DNA from: Rhyacophila brunnea
Taxonomy: Eukaryota > Arthropoda > Insecta > Trichoptera > Rhyacophilidae
Direction: 5' to 3'
DNA: 64,000 nucleotides
Assembly: GCA_022495005.1 (NCBI GenBank)
Contig: JAGYXB010001964.1
Span: 496,001-560,000 of the forward strand
Position numbers and translations under genes: made by a program. Shown piece by piece: positions 1 through 12,786 of the stretch. Position 1 is the first letter of the stretch, and each line of letters begins with the position of its first letter. The notes under the pieces were generated by a model. That model saw only the letters and a program-made list of their open reading frames with translations, made no database searches and was not told where the DNA came from.

Positions 1-351
1 GCTGAATTTAAGAAATTCCTTTCCGACCCAGCGTCGAAGGCTTTGTTAGGATTTTCAATAAGAGAACAGCGACATAACATTTTTATCCGGTCGGCAACTT
101 TCTTTTTTTCATTTCACCTTCCTTTGTTATTTTTGCCCAATAACAATTTCTCAAATTCTTGAGGAATGGAAATAATCGAAATTCTCCAGAATATTTTCTT
201 AAGATTCGAAATTTACTGATTCAGATTATTTCTTGAGAATTCGCATGACGAGATTTCTCGATTACAACCTCCACTCATATGTATATTTAGGTATATGTTA
301 TATATTACTTATCGTATTCGGAAATTTGTACGTAAACAGTTCACCGCAGGA

Positions 352-466
352 CACTTTAATTTTAATGTATTATTATTTAATTAATATTTTTTCTCACCGT
401 GAATGCAGTGATCCAGTCTCAGTCTCGTCATTATTCACAAATCACAATACATAAGTAGATACATGC
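352..466 (+). repeat. dispersed repeat, copy 1 (second copy at 13868-13984)
   Basis: About 110 bases including GCAGTGATCCAGTCTCAGTC and the following CACAAATCACAAT block recur almost unchanged at 13868-13984. Class unknown. Confidence 0.6.
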
Positions 467-476
467 AGCAGTATAC

Positions 477-1148
477 ATGGCACATCATTGTCTTCAAATA
501 AACTTCGTATCTTAAATAAATTACAAGTAAATACTTTTCAAAATTCGTGTAAATTATGGTTTTGAATTATTATACTGATCTTTATTGTTTTATTTATTCT
601 GAATGTATAATAAAGTTAGATTGTAATTAATTCAAATATATAATTTTGAAAAACCTATAAGTAATGGTTACATGTAAGTTGTACGTATGCAGTTCACCGC
701 AGGACACTTATTCGTGCGCCGCAGTACGTGAAACATGAGTTCGTGTAACATTTAATCAAATGACGAGTTCTTCGTTGAACATTTCACCGTACAGTATATT
801 TGTACGTATGCTACAACATGTGGAGATGTCTTGACTATGTTAGGTTAGGTTAGGGTTAATCTAATTGGAACAGTTCTATTTGCAAACTATCGCCGCATTT
901 TGTAAGATACGTACAAATGTATTCCACGGTGAAATGTTCAACGAAGAACTCGTCATTTGTTAAAATGTTACACGAACTCATGTTTCACGTACTGCGTATT
1001 GCAATCTAACATTATTATATATTCAGAATAAATAAAACAATAAAAATCAGTATAATAATTCAAAACCATAATTTACATGAATTTTGAATAGTATTTACTT
1101 GTAATTTATTTGAGATATGAAGCTCATTTGAAGACAATGATGTGCCAT
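477..1148. repeat. foldback element with long inverted arms
   Basis: The left arm (about 477-830) and right arm (about 900-1148) are imperfect reverse complements over roughly 250-300 bases. The outer ends read ATGGCACATCATTGTCTTCA on the left and the complementary TGAAGACAATGATGTGCCAT on the right. The spacer of about 70 bases contains TTAGGTTAGGTTAGGG, three units like the insect telomere repeat. No coding potential. A clear target duplication was not found. Confidence 0.75.
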
Positions 1149-1907
1149 TAGGATACGATATTTTCCATACCGGTTTAAAACTCGATTACATTCTATCAAC
1201 AACATTTGATAATAATAATATTATCTAGTATTCAATAGCATAATATGCTTTCAGATATTCGTAAACTTATTTGGCCCACTTCCCCCTATACAGAAAAAAA
1301 ATATTCAATACAGACCCGCCCCCTGGAAAACTAGAAAAAATCTAGGGAGTCTTTTCAGCGAATAAATATTCATAGTTATACTTACGGAACACAATAAAGA
1401 AAGATGTTGTAAACAAAATACTCTCGTGGTAAAATTATTTACTAAAAATTACACATAACATTAAATTGACAGTTAACACCATAAATGAAATAAAAACTAA
1501 TCCTAATGAGTAAGATGAACCTGGTGCGCTGCTACCAATTTATTATTCTTCCGGTTTATTTTTGTCAGCAGCATTCTTACATTACACCGTGATTAGTTAT
1601 TTTGCAGTCGGTATCCTTTTTTTAGTTAATAGATTAATTGTGAACATACTGAATCGGGTGTATTAATTTTAGAAATGTCATCAAATTGTTGATTGAAGTC
1701 AGCATGGAGAGCCTCCAAGTATTACTTCAAAAAATAAAATCGTGCTTTAAAATAATATAAATCCTTATATTTTTTATCATCAGGAACTCATTAGCCATAT
1801 TGGAAAATATTGTTTGTATCTGAGTGAATAAAGCCTTTGTTCAAATAATAACTATAATATCTACATTGTTTTCTAAGGTTAAGTCATGTTATGTTATGAG
1901 GTATCTA
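1149..1907. other. AT-rich intergenic stretch
   Basis: No coding frame, RNA gene or clear terminal repeats recognised. Confidence 0.5.
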
Positions 1908-2366
1908 CAAAATAATTACAAGATAAAAAGAACTTTTTATATATAACGTTTTTAAATTTTCTGTTGAATTATTATGCTCAATATGCTCAAACTTGTACTT
2001 GAAATGAAGTAAATAAAAAACAAACAAATAATATAGAATACTGAAATGTCCATAGTAATGCACGTATATATTAATAATTTAGTTGCAAGGACCACCCACT
2101 TAGCAACCAATCATAGTGGATTGAATTACGGATTTCTTCCGAAATAACTTTTCATACAAAACAGAATTAACTGAAAATGAATTCAATTCTACTTAAAGAT
2201 GGCTAAAAGTATTAAAAGCATGCATTGGCATCGTGTTCTGATATATGCTAAAAGTTTCAAATGTCTAGCTAGTCGGGAAGTTAGTTAAAAATCGATTGCA
2301 AGATTTGTGCCGGACAAACAATCACCGGACAAATAAGAATACGAGCTAATAAAAACGTTGTAAAAA
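1908..2366 (-). repeat. dispersed AT-rich repeat family A, copy 1
   Basis: About 460 bases that match 8292-8737 and 11652-12124 in the opposite orientation. Shared landmarks are TTGTCCGGTG, GACTAGCTAGACATTTGAAA and a closing ATAAAAAGTTC block. Imperfect ACAACGTTTTTA-like motifs occur near both ends. Non-coding; probably a non-autonomous DNA element, class unresolved. Confidence 0.75.
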
Positions 2367-2837
2367 AAATACAATGGTCGCTAATTTTTTCCATCCTTGG
2401 ACTTTTATAAAAAACATTAAATGTAAGGTTAGAAAGGGTTTTAATAATATTAAAATGCAATTATTTTGCATTTTAAAATTAAATGCATTTTTTGTTTATT
2501 TAGAAATATAGTTGGTATTTAACTGTATGTTACACAACTCATAAAACATGTGGGTATAAACAGTATTATTTTTTTCTTCTGCTTTCTTTTTGCTTTCATG
2601 TCCTCGTCTACTGCGTCCTTCCATGGCTACTACCGTCCCCTGAATCACTCCAACTTAGGGGGCGATATTTCCCACTTTGGGAAACAGTGGTATAACCATT
2701 GCATTTACGTTCTCATTTAGTTATCTTGCGAGACGGAAAAAATATTCTTTGTTTTATTATCACGTTAATCGCTTTATAATAATATATTTAGTTGAGTATC
2801 ACGGCTACATACATACAGTGTGAATACACATACATTG

Positions 2838-3020
2838 ACACCCCACTCACGGTTCAGTGCGCAAGACACTGGCCTTTCATCCGGGACTTCCAGGCTCGGT
2901 CCCGGTGAAGACACAATATATGTATGTGATTTTCACAATGTCTGGGTGTTTGCGATTGATTTACTACTTATATTACTAAATACACTACTGTTAAACTACA
3001 CTTCTGTAAGATATTTATGA
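2838..3020 (+). repeat. tRNA-derived SINE, diverged copy
   Basis: A tRNA-like head with a box-B-like GGCTCGGTCCC motif is followed by a GAAGACACAATAT and TCTGGGTGTTTG body. The body is shared with the minus-strand copies near 7560-7712 and 21420-21560. Confidence 0.6.
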
Positions 3021-3209
3021 AAAGAATGTATAATTGTATACTAGACCATGTTTAAAGATATTGAAATGACGGCCATGCGTAGACATAACCATCAACCACA
3101 GCCACTGGTGGTTGTCACATACTGCGGATTGTATTTCACATACTGACGTTCGCACAAATTGAGTCCGCTGCGTCGAACACGTTCCCATTCGCAATCAGTT
3201 GCAACTACT

Positions 3210-3785
3210 GCGCATCAATTCTATTCACAAGACTGCTATCGGCAGCTATCGAGGGTAGTTTTTTTTATAAAAGTATTTGTTGGGATAATGGATCGTTTAG
3301 AGGATGTTAAATTATGAACATGGTTTTCTTCATATGATTAACTTTATTATTATCATCATGAATAATAATATACAGAGTAAAAGATTACATTGATTTTGCG
3401 ACCGTTACAATAGACCTTCGATTATACACTGATGTCACGCCGGACACTCAAGTGAACATTTAACTGTAATTAGTATTAATTAGTATTTAGCATTGACTGA
3501 CAGCCAGTGCCGTAGTTAAACATATTTATAATATCCTTATATTATTACTTATAATATTTAGTTATGTTATTATATTAGACGGCTATATATATCAACAGTA
3601 TTAGCACTTTAAGTGCTATGTTTTAACAGCACCTCTCTTGGGTGTGCTAAATTTAAGAGCTAAATAGACAATTTTGACTGTTTAGGAGGCTAACTTATTA
3701 TAACAAATATAAAACTTCGATACAAACATATGAAAAACTACCCTCGACAGCTGCCGATAGCAGAATTTAGAATATATGCGCTGGT
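3210..3785. repeat. palindromic MITE family D, copy 1
   Basis: Terminal inverted repeats CTGCTATCGGCAGCT... and its complement at 3740-3763 continue as ...CGAGGGTAGTTTTT inward. The interior is AT-rich with a shared GCACCTCTCTTGGGTG-like block. Related to 23395-23660. No transposase. Confidence 0.7.
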
Positions 3786-4260
3786 GACTTTTTTGTGAGC
3801 GATTGTATATGTGCTTGGTCGAAGTTGTGTTTGAGGATAATCTCGAAAAACAAAGATAAATAATTTAATCATCATTTTTCTTTGTGAATTTTTAAGATTA
3901 TTATTTCGAAAAATTTTCACCACATATGTTTACATTGAATTTTCAATCTGTGAGACCTATAAATTATAAATTGAAAAAAAAAACTTTACTTTTGAGCAGT
4001 GATATTCGGAGTAAAGCCGTAATACGAAAAAATGGGAAGAAACGCAAAAAATAAACTCACAAACAAATATTTCTGTCACGTATGGACCTTTAATAAAAAC
4101 AACTCCTCAGATTATCGAGAATCGATTATTCATTTCTTTAAGAATATTTGCAATCGTCGAAAAGTCGAGAAATCACAAAATTGAAGAATAATATGAAAAA
4201 ATACGTATCAAATCCAGATAAAACGAATTTTATTATACAATATAATATTAAGTATGCTAT
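3786..4260. other. AT-rich intergenic stretch
   Basis: Nothing recognisable; only homopolymer runs and short chance frames. Confidence 0.5.
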
Positions 4261-5150
4261 AAAAACTATCATCATCATCAGCCTGAATCTATCCACTGCT
4301 GGATGAAGGCCTCTTCAAGCTGCTTCTACTTCTCTCGGTCCTGTGCATTTTTTGCGGCCTTTACTAAATTCGCCAGAGCGTACGGGGAGCGGGACACTCT
4401 CGACTCCCCTTGCGACTCTCAAGTCAAAGTCACTCTGGTAGTTGCCATATAAATTAACATCATGCATTCGCACTACGGTGCGAGGTTGCATCACCAGTCC
4501 CGTGCGGCTCTGCTCGGGACAAAATGAGGGCTTAAATTCTTTGATCTGGCACACGTAAGGGTTATGTTAGCCGGCCGCGTATGACGTGGCTGCATATACA
4601 TAACGGGAGCGGAGGTGGGAGTTTTACACACCATGGTCCTGTGCATTGCGTTGCCACGTACTTCCGCAGAACTTTATCATTTCATCGATCCAGCGGCCTC
4701 TAGGTCTACCTTGCGGACGTTTTGTACTTCTTGGATACCACTGGATGACTAGATTTGTCCAACGATTGTCTCTTCTTCGAGCTATGTGTCCAGCCCATCT
4801 CCATTTAAGGCTTTTAATAAACTCTATTACATCGCAAACCCTTGTCTGCTTCCTTATCCACTCATTCCTCTTTTTGTCTTTTCGCGTTATGCCCAGCATG
4901 CACCTCTCCATACCACGTTGTGCTACTCTAAGTTTCTGGATCTCTCTTTTACTTAGGGTCCATGTTTCACACGCATATGTGATCACGGGAAGCACACACT
5001 GGTTGAACACTTTGCGCTTTAGGCACAGTGGAAGGTCACTTTTGAAGACATTATTCAGGTGGCCAAAAGCACTCCAGCCTAGCTTTACTCTGCGAACAAT
5101 TTTATCAAATATACATCCATCTATGCTGTCAGCATATTGTAATGATAGAT
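4261..5150 (-). mobile_element. RTE-clade non-LTR retrotransposon, 3' end of reverse transcriptase ORF
   Basis: Read on the minus strand, 5150 to 4624 encodes the C-terminal part of an insect RTE-type endonuclease/reverse transcriptase. It includes LGWSAFGHL, VFNQCVLPVITYACETW, RWAGHIARR and GRPRGRWIDE, ending in an AQDHGV block. The reading resumes at about 4337 with an LEEAFIQQWIDSG tail, a stop and a GATGAT-type 3' tail at about 4265-4285, typical of RTE. The copy is 5'-truncated near 5150 and interrupted by the insertion at 4353-4635. Confidence 0.85.
4353..4635 (-). mobile_element. short retroposon (SINE-like) inserted in the RTE 3' end
   Basis: About 283 bases flanked by a 13-base target duplication, GGTCCTGTGCATT, at 4340-4352 and 4636-4648. 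On the minus strand the insert ends in a short A run beside the duplication, as expected for LINE-mediated retroposition. The longest frame in it is not recognisable as a host protein. No clear pol III boxes were identified, so SINE is inferred from size, A-tail and duplication. Confidence 0.75.
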
Positions 5151-5224
5151 AAAAACTATACAGTCATTAATCGAAGAGCGATTTTTTTTTCATTTGTAAA
5201 GCTTATTTTTTCTTCATTGTATGG

Positions 5225-5390
5225 CTCTTGTAAACTAGTGCTTAAGGCACGGATTTAAATCCGGGGGTTCTGGGTTCGATTTCCAGTGATGTCACAATTT
5301 ATGTGATTTTCTCAAAACGTGACTGTTTGTTTGTTTCACTACACTACTGCGATTGGGCTTCATGACGTGTTGTCATTTCAAAAAGAATAT
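5225..5390 (+). repeat. tRNA-derived SINE fragment
   Basis: A tRNA-like head has a box-B-like GGGTTCGATTTCC motif (about 5272). A GTCACAATTTATGTGATTTT body resembles the SINE body at 2838 and 7560. Confidence 0.55.
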
Positions 5391-5486
5391 ATATTTATAA
5401 TCCATATTTACTAGCAAAGTATATTATATATTGGATAAAGTTACTTGTATTCACCAACAAAACGCCCGATTCGACAATTATTGTAA

Positions 5487-6380
5487 AGCCCATATTCCAT
5501 TGGCAGATTGCGTCTGGCCCGATCGTCTGCCACGACTGTCAAACTCTATTCTCTATGGTTTTCAAGGATCGTGAGCGATCGGGTCGAAAGTGGAAAATTT
5601 TCTATTATTATCCGTCGTGCGATCCTTTCATTAACAAGCGAAGATTGCCGAAAGCGTACGAAAATAGCCGAATATGCGCCTGAGTCATGCAAACGGTCGT
5701 TCATTTCATTCTACTGGTCGATTTCAACTGAACAACTACAAGATGGCGAAAACTTAAAAAATATATATGGAGTATCACCGAGGACACAGTCCTCGTCGAA
5801 TAAATACACGCCAAAGATATAGTGTGGAACGTAAAAAAATCCGCCATATTCAATGGCGATCACGCTGTTCTTCAGTTAGCCAACTTTTGACCCAGTGTTT
5901 TCGTTTACGGCGAGTCCTGACCGCCTGAGCCAGTTGAAATATAGCCATACTTGCTACAATAAATTAGTCTTTGGATTATTCGATTTCGATATTCGAATTA
6001 CTCAATTGGTTTGGAGATTCAAGCTCGCCCAGTTATTCATGATGTAAATTAACAATAAGTATACAAACTTTCTATAAATGTCAAACGGCCGCATAAATTT
6101 TAACAGATCTGATGCTCGCTAGGTTTGACAGCTGACAGCTCAGTTTTGTTGACGTAAAATTGCGCGGGAATGCGTTCAGTGTAGCCACCAATCTAAGAAA
6201 TATCTAGTTTTCACTCAACCTATATTTTTAATAATAGCAACACTAGTATTATTTTAACCAATCAAATCAAGGACCAACGAGATTGAATCGTTGCGTGTAA
6301 TTGCAAATAGCTAGCGACAACGATTGGCGTCGATCGTTGGATCGGGTTGGGTCTGTGCGTCTGCCAATGGAATATGGCCT
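5487..6380. mobile_element. PIF/Harbinger-like non-autonomous element
   Basis: Inverted ends AGCCCATATTCCATTGGCAG and, complementary at the right end, CTGCCAATGGAATATGGCCT, flanked by TAA on both sides (5484-5486 and 6381-6383). A 3-bp TAA/TTA duplication is typical of Harbinger elements. Interior of about 850 bases without a convincing transposase. Confidence 0.75.
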
Positions 6381-6412
6381 TAAGTTACCTCTTGTATAGT
6401 ACATACTCACTG

Positions 6413-7002
6413 CACTGGCGAAGGGTGGAAGCAGGCTGTTAAGATCCGACATAAATAGTACACATTTACTTTGTCAGTCATGCATATTTATTTTTTTCAT
6501 TGAATTAATACTACAATAATATGCAGATAGTATTGGTTAGTTTTTAAAATTAATTAAGCCCTGCGCAACCAAGCCATTATTTGATAATAGTCAAAAAATA
6601 GTTGTCCATCTATAAAATATCTAAAATTTTGCCATTAAATCATACATAGTTTTAGATAGAAGAATATTTTTTTATCTCTTGTGGTTTGGTTTAGGCAGGG
6701 CTTAATGAATGTTAAAAACTAATCAACACCATATGTAATAAGTATTCTTAATTCAACGAAAACAAATAAGTATGACTGAAAAAGTGTGCCCTATTTTTAT
6801 CGGACCGCCCATAGCACGCTTACTTAAACTATTACATTTGGTATAGACAGGATTTAATTGATTTTTTAAAACTAACACATTATTACACTAAAACTGCACA
6901 TTATTGTCTTAATTTTATGAAAAGAAATACGTATGCTTGACAAAGTTTAGTGTGTTCTATTGATATCGGATCTTAACAGCCTACCTCCACCCTTCGCCAC
7001 TG
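6413..7002. repeat. hAT-like MITE family B, copy 1 (rearranged)
   Basis: Ends CACTGGCGAAGGGTGGA and CACCCTTCGCCACTG surround a body with AGGCTGTTAAGATC and the GACATAAATAGT block. It is longer than 22044-22475 because an internal half appears duplicated around 6700-6900. Confidence 0.75.
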
Positions 7003-7555
7003 TGTCATAGTATAACATAACAACAAACTAAATACGCTGTCAGCATATTGTGATGATAGAGTGAAAATGCGCCTTTACTCGAGCACACGCATGGCGTAGT
7101 CCGTTTGGGATTATGTCATTTTTTTACACACGATCACTCCAAGGAGATATCTATATGTCCCCTCTACGAGTCAGTGAAGCACTCGCCTTTAAAAGTTCGG
7201 GGAGGGGGGAATTAAGATGTTTACACATCAATAGCACAGGAAATGCATTACTATGTGTTAATAATATTGTAGTTCAATGACATGTATTATCTAACAACAT
7301 AATGTAAATGTTAATTTGTGGTCTCCAACGACACTTCGTCTTTTTGTAGCTTTTACACCTGTGTGTTCTGCGGTCTCCAAAATATTACATCGATTAAGTT
7401 AGATTAATAATATACCTATTTATAGGAAATACGTAAAATAATGTATTCTTTACAATAATTGTTCTATTGTTGCTCTTGCCTACCCATCTCTTGTTTTATA
7501 ATATTATATATTTAATTGCATAACCTTTTTTTTTAATTATTAACAACCATGTCCT
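7003..7555. other. intergenic, no gene seen
   Basis: A short GC-rich patch (7080-7215) has no recognised homology. A 23-base block near 7031 repeats one at the 5' edge of the RTE fragment (about 5125-5148). Confidence 0.4.
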
Positions 7556-7712
7556 TGCTTTTTCGTACAAGGTGGTTGTTAGTAATTTTGAACAATCACA
7601 AACACCCAGGCTTTGATAAAAACACATAAATATTGTGTCCTCAACGGGAATCGAACTCATAACTCTCGGATGGAAGGCCAGCGCCTTACGCACTGCACCA
7701 GGAGAGCCGCCA
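7556..7712 (-). repeat. tRNA-derived SINE, minus strand
   Basis: Read on the minus strand it begins with a tRNA-like head (GGTGCAGTGCGTAAGGCGC as box A region and GAGTTCGATTCCC as box B). It continues into the GAGGACACAATATTTATGTG body and a TTACTAACAACCACCTTGTA tail block. Confidence 0.8.
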
Positions 7713-8291
7713 ATTGCATAATATTATAATTATTATGAAGTTTTTTTTGTATTCATTTCAATTTGACAGCTAAATAATAAAAGATCCATGTATGCATTTT
7801 ACAAAAAAAAGCATTAACGCTTATAAATAGTATTGCAATGCTATATTGATATTTGTATTTACAAATTATATACAATATAGATATTTAAAGCAGGCTTTTC
7901 CTGAATACCCGCGGTATATATATTTTTTTATTAATAATTAAACTATTCCACATGCAGTGCAAAATTATTTTATTTCATTGCACGCCATAGTTCAATCATT
8001 ACATAAATTCAAATTTAAAACATCATTATGTATTTGATACGTGTTCTATCGGCATATTGATTGATATCATGGACAAAAATCAGTGCTCAGATTGTCGCAG
8101 ATAAAAACAGATAAATGTTTCATGCGAATGCATATTTTTGGCACTGTGCCACAATATGATAAGATAATTATTATTACTGAGTGAAAAATCAGCTTTTTTT
8201 AGGCCAGTAAGTTTGCCATATAATTAAGATATTGAGGTAGGTTCAATGCTAATTATTTTCATTTGAGAATTCAGATGGAACGTTTTACTAA
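7713..8291. other. AT-rich intergenic stretch
   Basis: No feature recognised. Confidence 0.4.
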
Positions 8292-8737
8292 TACCACGTT
8301 TTTCTTAGCTAGTATTCTTGTTTGTCCGGTGGTTGGATATACGGCACAAATCTTGCAATCGATTTTTAACTAACTTCCCGACTAGCTAGACATTTGAAAC
8401 TTTAAGAATATATCAGAACACGACGACAATGCATTCTTTTAATACTTTTAACCATTTTTAAGCAGAATTGAATTCATTTTCAGTTAATTCTGTTTTGTAA
8501 CGAAAGTTATTATTGTTGGTTGCTAAGGGTATCCTAGCAACTAAATTATTAATATACTTAGACGTGCGTTACTTTGGAAATCAATATGAAATGTCAAAAT
8601 GAAATTTCAGTATTCTATATTTATTCAGTATTTCTATCAAGTACAATAAAAAGTTTTTATTAATAGATAAATAGAATTGTAAAGTTTATATGATTCAACG
8701 TGGTATATAAAAAGTTCTTTTTATCTTGTAATTATTT
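8292..8737 (+). repeat. dispersed repeat family A, copy 2
   Basis: Same family as 1908-2366 and 11652-12124. It is the most diverged of the three and lacks some internal blocks. Confidence 0.75.
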
Positions 8738-9136
8738 TTATAAAAATTGCACGAAGTAAATCAAAATGAATATTTGAAAATAAATTTAATTATATACTTA
8801 AAGCATAATATGTAATACTTACCTTATTATATATAGTCTAATAATAATCAACATTGGTTTCGTCCGCTTCAATGGGGTATCTTCAACTGAAATAACTTTA
8901 ATTATAAATGTATTTATTTGGGTAAACAAAATCTAGCAGGTGTCACTGATTTCCGCATTTACCCCGCCACCCCCCCCGCACTTTTCCGAGTACATTCCCA
9001 TACCCAAATACTCGTACAAACGTGGCCTAACGGTCATAATTATTATGATCAGTATTGTCCGTTTGTGTCGTCCCCGCAATCATGTCTTTTAGACATGCCG
9101 CATCCGAATATTAAAGTAAACAATTATTAGTTGCAC

Positions 9137-9590
9137 CAATTATGAGTGCCACGGGTCTTCCACTAGTCACAGGTCATAATGCCGAGAGGCATGTCCTGCA
9201 CAGGGGATGACAGGACTTTAATAGAGGCTGCCCAGCGTGGCAGGTCAACCAGCTAAGTGAGATAAACACACATCACAAATTTGCTCCAATAATAAAAAAG
9301 TGGCTATTTCGCTTAAATACTATTAAGATTATAAAATATGTACTACGCAATTTGATGTGATATGATAATTGATTTACTTAAATAATGATAAGTAATTCAC
9401 TTGTCGAATTTGGGAAATGCTACTGTAGAGTAGTGGGAAGCACTTAACATTGGCAATAGATAGGAAGGCCTGCCAATGGCCCTGGCCTGGAGTCAGGATG
9501 TGTGGGCCATGCCGATGGGAGTGGGGACCTGACAGCCAAATCATCCGGGTCACAAGCCTCAGTCATGAGGTACTGACGAAGAATAGGATG
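9137..9590 (+). repeat. unclassified repeat family G, copy 1
   Basis: Contains GCTAAGTGAGATAAACACAC and, near its right end, a GTCAGGATGTGTGGGCCATG block. Both motifs recur in order at 13985-14460, and the second recurs alone near 16630 and 41165. No coding frame recognised; possibly an old retroelement. Confidence 0.55.
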
Positions 9591-10925
9591 ATGTAATATT
9601 CCATTTATCTAAATAACTTATATCTTTCCCGTTTCTGGACGGGGAATCCCTTGTATGCTCACTTGCAACTGTATACTATATTATTTTATAATGAGACTGT
9701 TACAATGCGAAAGGAAATAGATTTCATATTAAATTTAGTTGACTGTTATGATGCCAGTCAGAAATTGTGCAGTGTTAAAAATATTGCACTTTTCATTTTT
9801 ACAGCACAGGCTACGAAAGTTTTGGGCAGGCGCTGTGTTTCTAACTTTTTGTGCCACTCCATTAGGGCACCATTATGTCGACATAAAAAGTTTTTAAAAG
9901 TAATTTTCGTTATTACTGTCTATAATAGAACCCCATAATGGACGTATAAATATTAGTTAACGAAAAAGATGCGGGCGTGCGTCCGTACAGGGTGATCAGT
10001 GAATGTCAGTCGCTACACAAACCACAAGACCACTAATCTTCAAATAAACCCAAAAAAAAAAAAATTAATACGTAATCTAGTCCAGTACATTATATTATCG
10101 TCATATTTTATAGAGATATAACACTGCGACAAGGCCAGCGGCGCTTTTCTTTGAGGAAAATGACGCAATCGATTTGTCAGAAGATTTATAATGGGGCTCT
10201 CGAAACAATTCAAACTGGTCATACAATTATTAAATTATAACAGAATCTAAAAAAACGTAATAAAAAATGTTCTTACATAATGTAGTCTAAATGCTAGAAG
10301 ACATATTTATAGTATATAAATAAGAACTATGTCATTCGTGGTAATAGGTATTCTATTCCTACGTATTTGATCCAGAGCAAAGACCCATACGTTAAGCGAA
10401 TGACGAAGAAAGTTTCCTCGTAAAATACAGTCTATTAATATAAGTGACGTGCCATGTATGTTCCCTCAATTTAAAAAATATTTTTTTACAGTAAATATGA
10501 CAAAAGTCAAAAAATATTGTATTGTCATCAAAATATTCGTAAGAAAAATTATGACATATTATACCTATTAAATAATATAACATTCTGAATTATAAATTGC
10601 GCCGTAGGCGACTTTTTTATTATCCATGAATAAGTTTGTTAGACAAATTGTTTTTTTTTTAATATTGTACCTTTATGACTCAGTTAATTTTCTGGTGACT
10701 GGTTCTTGTGACTTTTGCCACCTGAGTGCTTCGCACCCCTAACACCCCCGCTTGGCGCGCCTCTGATTAATAAAACCTTCACTCTAGGGATACTATGCTC
10801 CGCCTGAGAACGATGAATGTTAATTTTCCTATTTAATGGACACTGAGATTATACTACATATTTATCACTATCTAATAGCAGAGAAAATTCTTTAAGTAGG
10901 ACCCGTATAAGTAATAATGGTTATT
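9591..10925. other. AT-rich intergenic stretch
   Basis: Short frames only. No repeat or gene recognised. Confidence 0.4.
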
Positions 10926-11066
10926 ATCTGTTTAGTGGAAGCCAGCGGCAAACAAATTTTGAAAATATTCGATATACTGGATTTTTTGTTAGGTTAGGTT
11001 ATCATTCTTGAAATCATGAATTTCACCGAAATCGAATATTTCCCACCTGGCTTCCAATAAACAGAC
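10926..11066. repeat. small inverted-repeat element
   Basis: Ends TCTGTTTAGTGGAAGCCAG and the complementary CTGGCTTCCAATAAACAGA enclose about 100 bases that include a TTAGGTTAGGTTA block. No target duplication resolved. Confidence 0.5.
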
Positions 11067-11651
11067 TTGTACCGTAATAATTATACATAAACATATTAAA
11101 TGCTATCATAATAGCATCCATAAAATATAATAAAATATAATAATCCAATTAAATATTCCTAGTTTTATTAGCACATCCAATAAACCTTGCGCGGTTGTTC
11201 TATTAAAACATAATGTTATGATCACCCGGTGTGCGCTCTGCGTGTTATTATTATTATGTGCTTTAACTTTTACGGCGGACAAAAAGCTTCGGAAACTTTT
11301 GGGCACTTAAAATTTCACAACTTTTAAGCCAGGGCTTACAGATTGTCACAATTGCCAACTTTATACTACCCACCGCCGCCGTAGTACCAAGTTTTGTAGA
11401 ATGCCAATAATTCTGTAAAAAGTTCGACGCTATTTACACTCGCGTATGTAAATGCCACATTTTGACATTAACGCATTGCAAATGTCAACAATAGCACCGA
11501 TTCAACATTAATTTCATTGTTTCAGTTTGGTCGTACCTATATAGGTTACTTAAATTATATTATAAGTACTATTTTTGTTAGGCCTGGAATACTATCAGAG
11601 CTTAACAGTGGCGTCTCTAGGCCCTTAAGCATACTTAGAATACCTTTAATT

Positions 11652-12124
11652 TTACAACGTTTTTATTAGCTCGTATTCTTATTTGTCCGGTGGTTGTTTA
11701 TCCAGTACAAATCTTGCAATCGATTTTTAACTAACTTCCCGACTAGCTAGACATTTGAAACTTTTAGAATATATCAGAACACGGTGCCAATGCATTATTA
11801 TAATACTTTTAGCCATCTTTAAGTAGAATTGAATTCATTTTCAGTTAATTCTGTTTTGTATGAAAAATTATTTCAGAAGAAATCCGTAATCCTATCCACT
11901 ATTATTGGTTGCTAAGTGAGTGGTCCTAGCAACTAAATTATTAATATATACGTGCGTTACCATGGAAATCAAAATGACATTTCAGTATTCTATATTTATT
12001 TGTTTGTTTTTATTTATTTACTTCATATCAAGTACAAGTTTGAGCATATTGAGCATAATATTTCAACAGAAAATTTAAAAACGTTGTAAGTATATAAAAA
12101 GTTCTTTTTATCTTGTAATTATTT
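11652..12124 (+). repeat. dispersed repeat family A, copy 3
   Basis: Full-length copy, close to copy 1 after reversing orientation, including the TAGCAACTAAATTATTAATA block. Confidence 0.75.
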
Positions 12125-12238
12125 AGTCTCAAATTGCCTGAAAATTCGGTACCTACTAACCTATTTTATTATTTATTTTCGACTATCTCAAGTCAAACCT
12201 ACACAAACAATATTTAAATCGACATACACACTATCTAC

Positions 12239-12786
12239 CAGTGGCGAGGGTGGAGGTAGGCTGTTAAGATTCGACATAAATAGTGCACACCAAATTTTGT
12301 CATTCATACTTATTTGTCGTCATTGAACTAGTATACAATAATTCGCAGATGGTGTTGATTAGTTTTTAAAATTCAATTAAACACTGCCTAAATCAAACCA
12401 TTATAGTTTAGGTATGCTATGGGCGATCCGACAAAATAGTGCACACTTTTTCAGTTATTCGTTATACCCAAAATATAACCTCTAAAAAATATTCTTCTAT
12501 CTTTGAAATATCTAAAATTATGTATGGTTTAATGCCATAATTTTAGAGATTTTATAGATACACTAATATTTTTTGACTAATATCAACTATGGCGTGGATT
12601 ACGCAGGGCTTAATTGAATTTTAAAAACTAACAAACACTGTCTACATATTATTACAGTCTTATTTCAATGAAAATTACACATTATAGTCTTATTTCAATG
12701 AAAACTAATACGTTTAACTGAAAAAGTTCAGTATGCATTATTTATGTCGGATCTTAACAGTCTACCTCCACTCTTCGCCATTACAC
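12239..12786. repeat. hAT-like MITE family B, copy 2
   Basis: Starts CAGTGGCGAGGGTGGAGG and ends CTCCACTCTTCGCCA. The same interior as 22044-22475 is present, with an internal expansion. No clean target duplication. Confidence 0.7.

Noticed and set aside
838..858. Interstitial telomere (TTAGG repeats)
   Set aside because: Only three units, inside a foldback element loop; too short to mark a chromosome end or fusion.
4646..5152. 168-codon plus-strand frame
   Set aside because: Antisense shadow of the RTE reverse transcriptase end.
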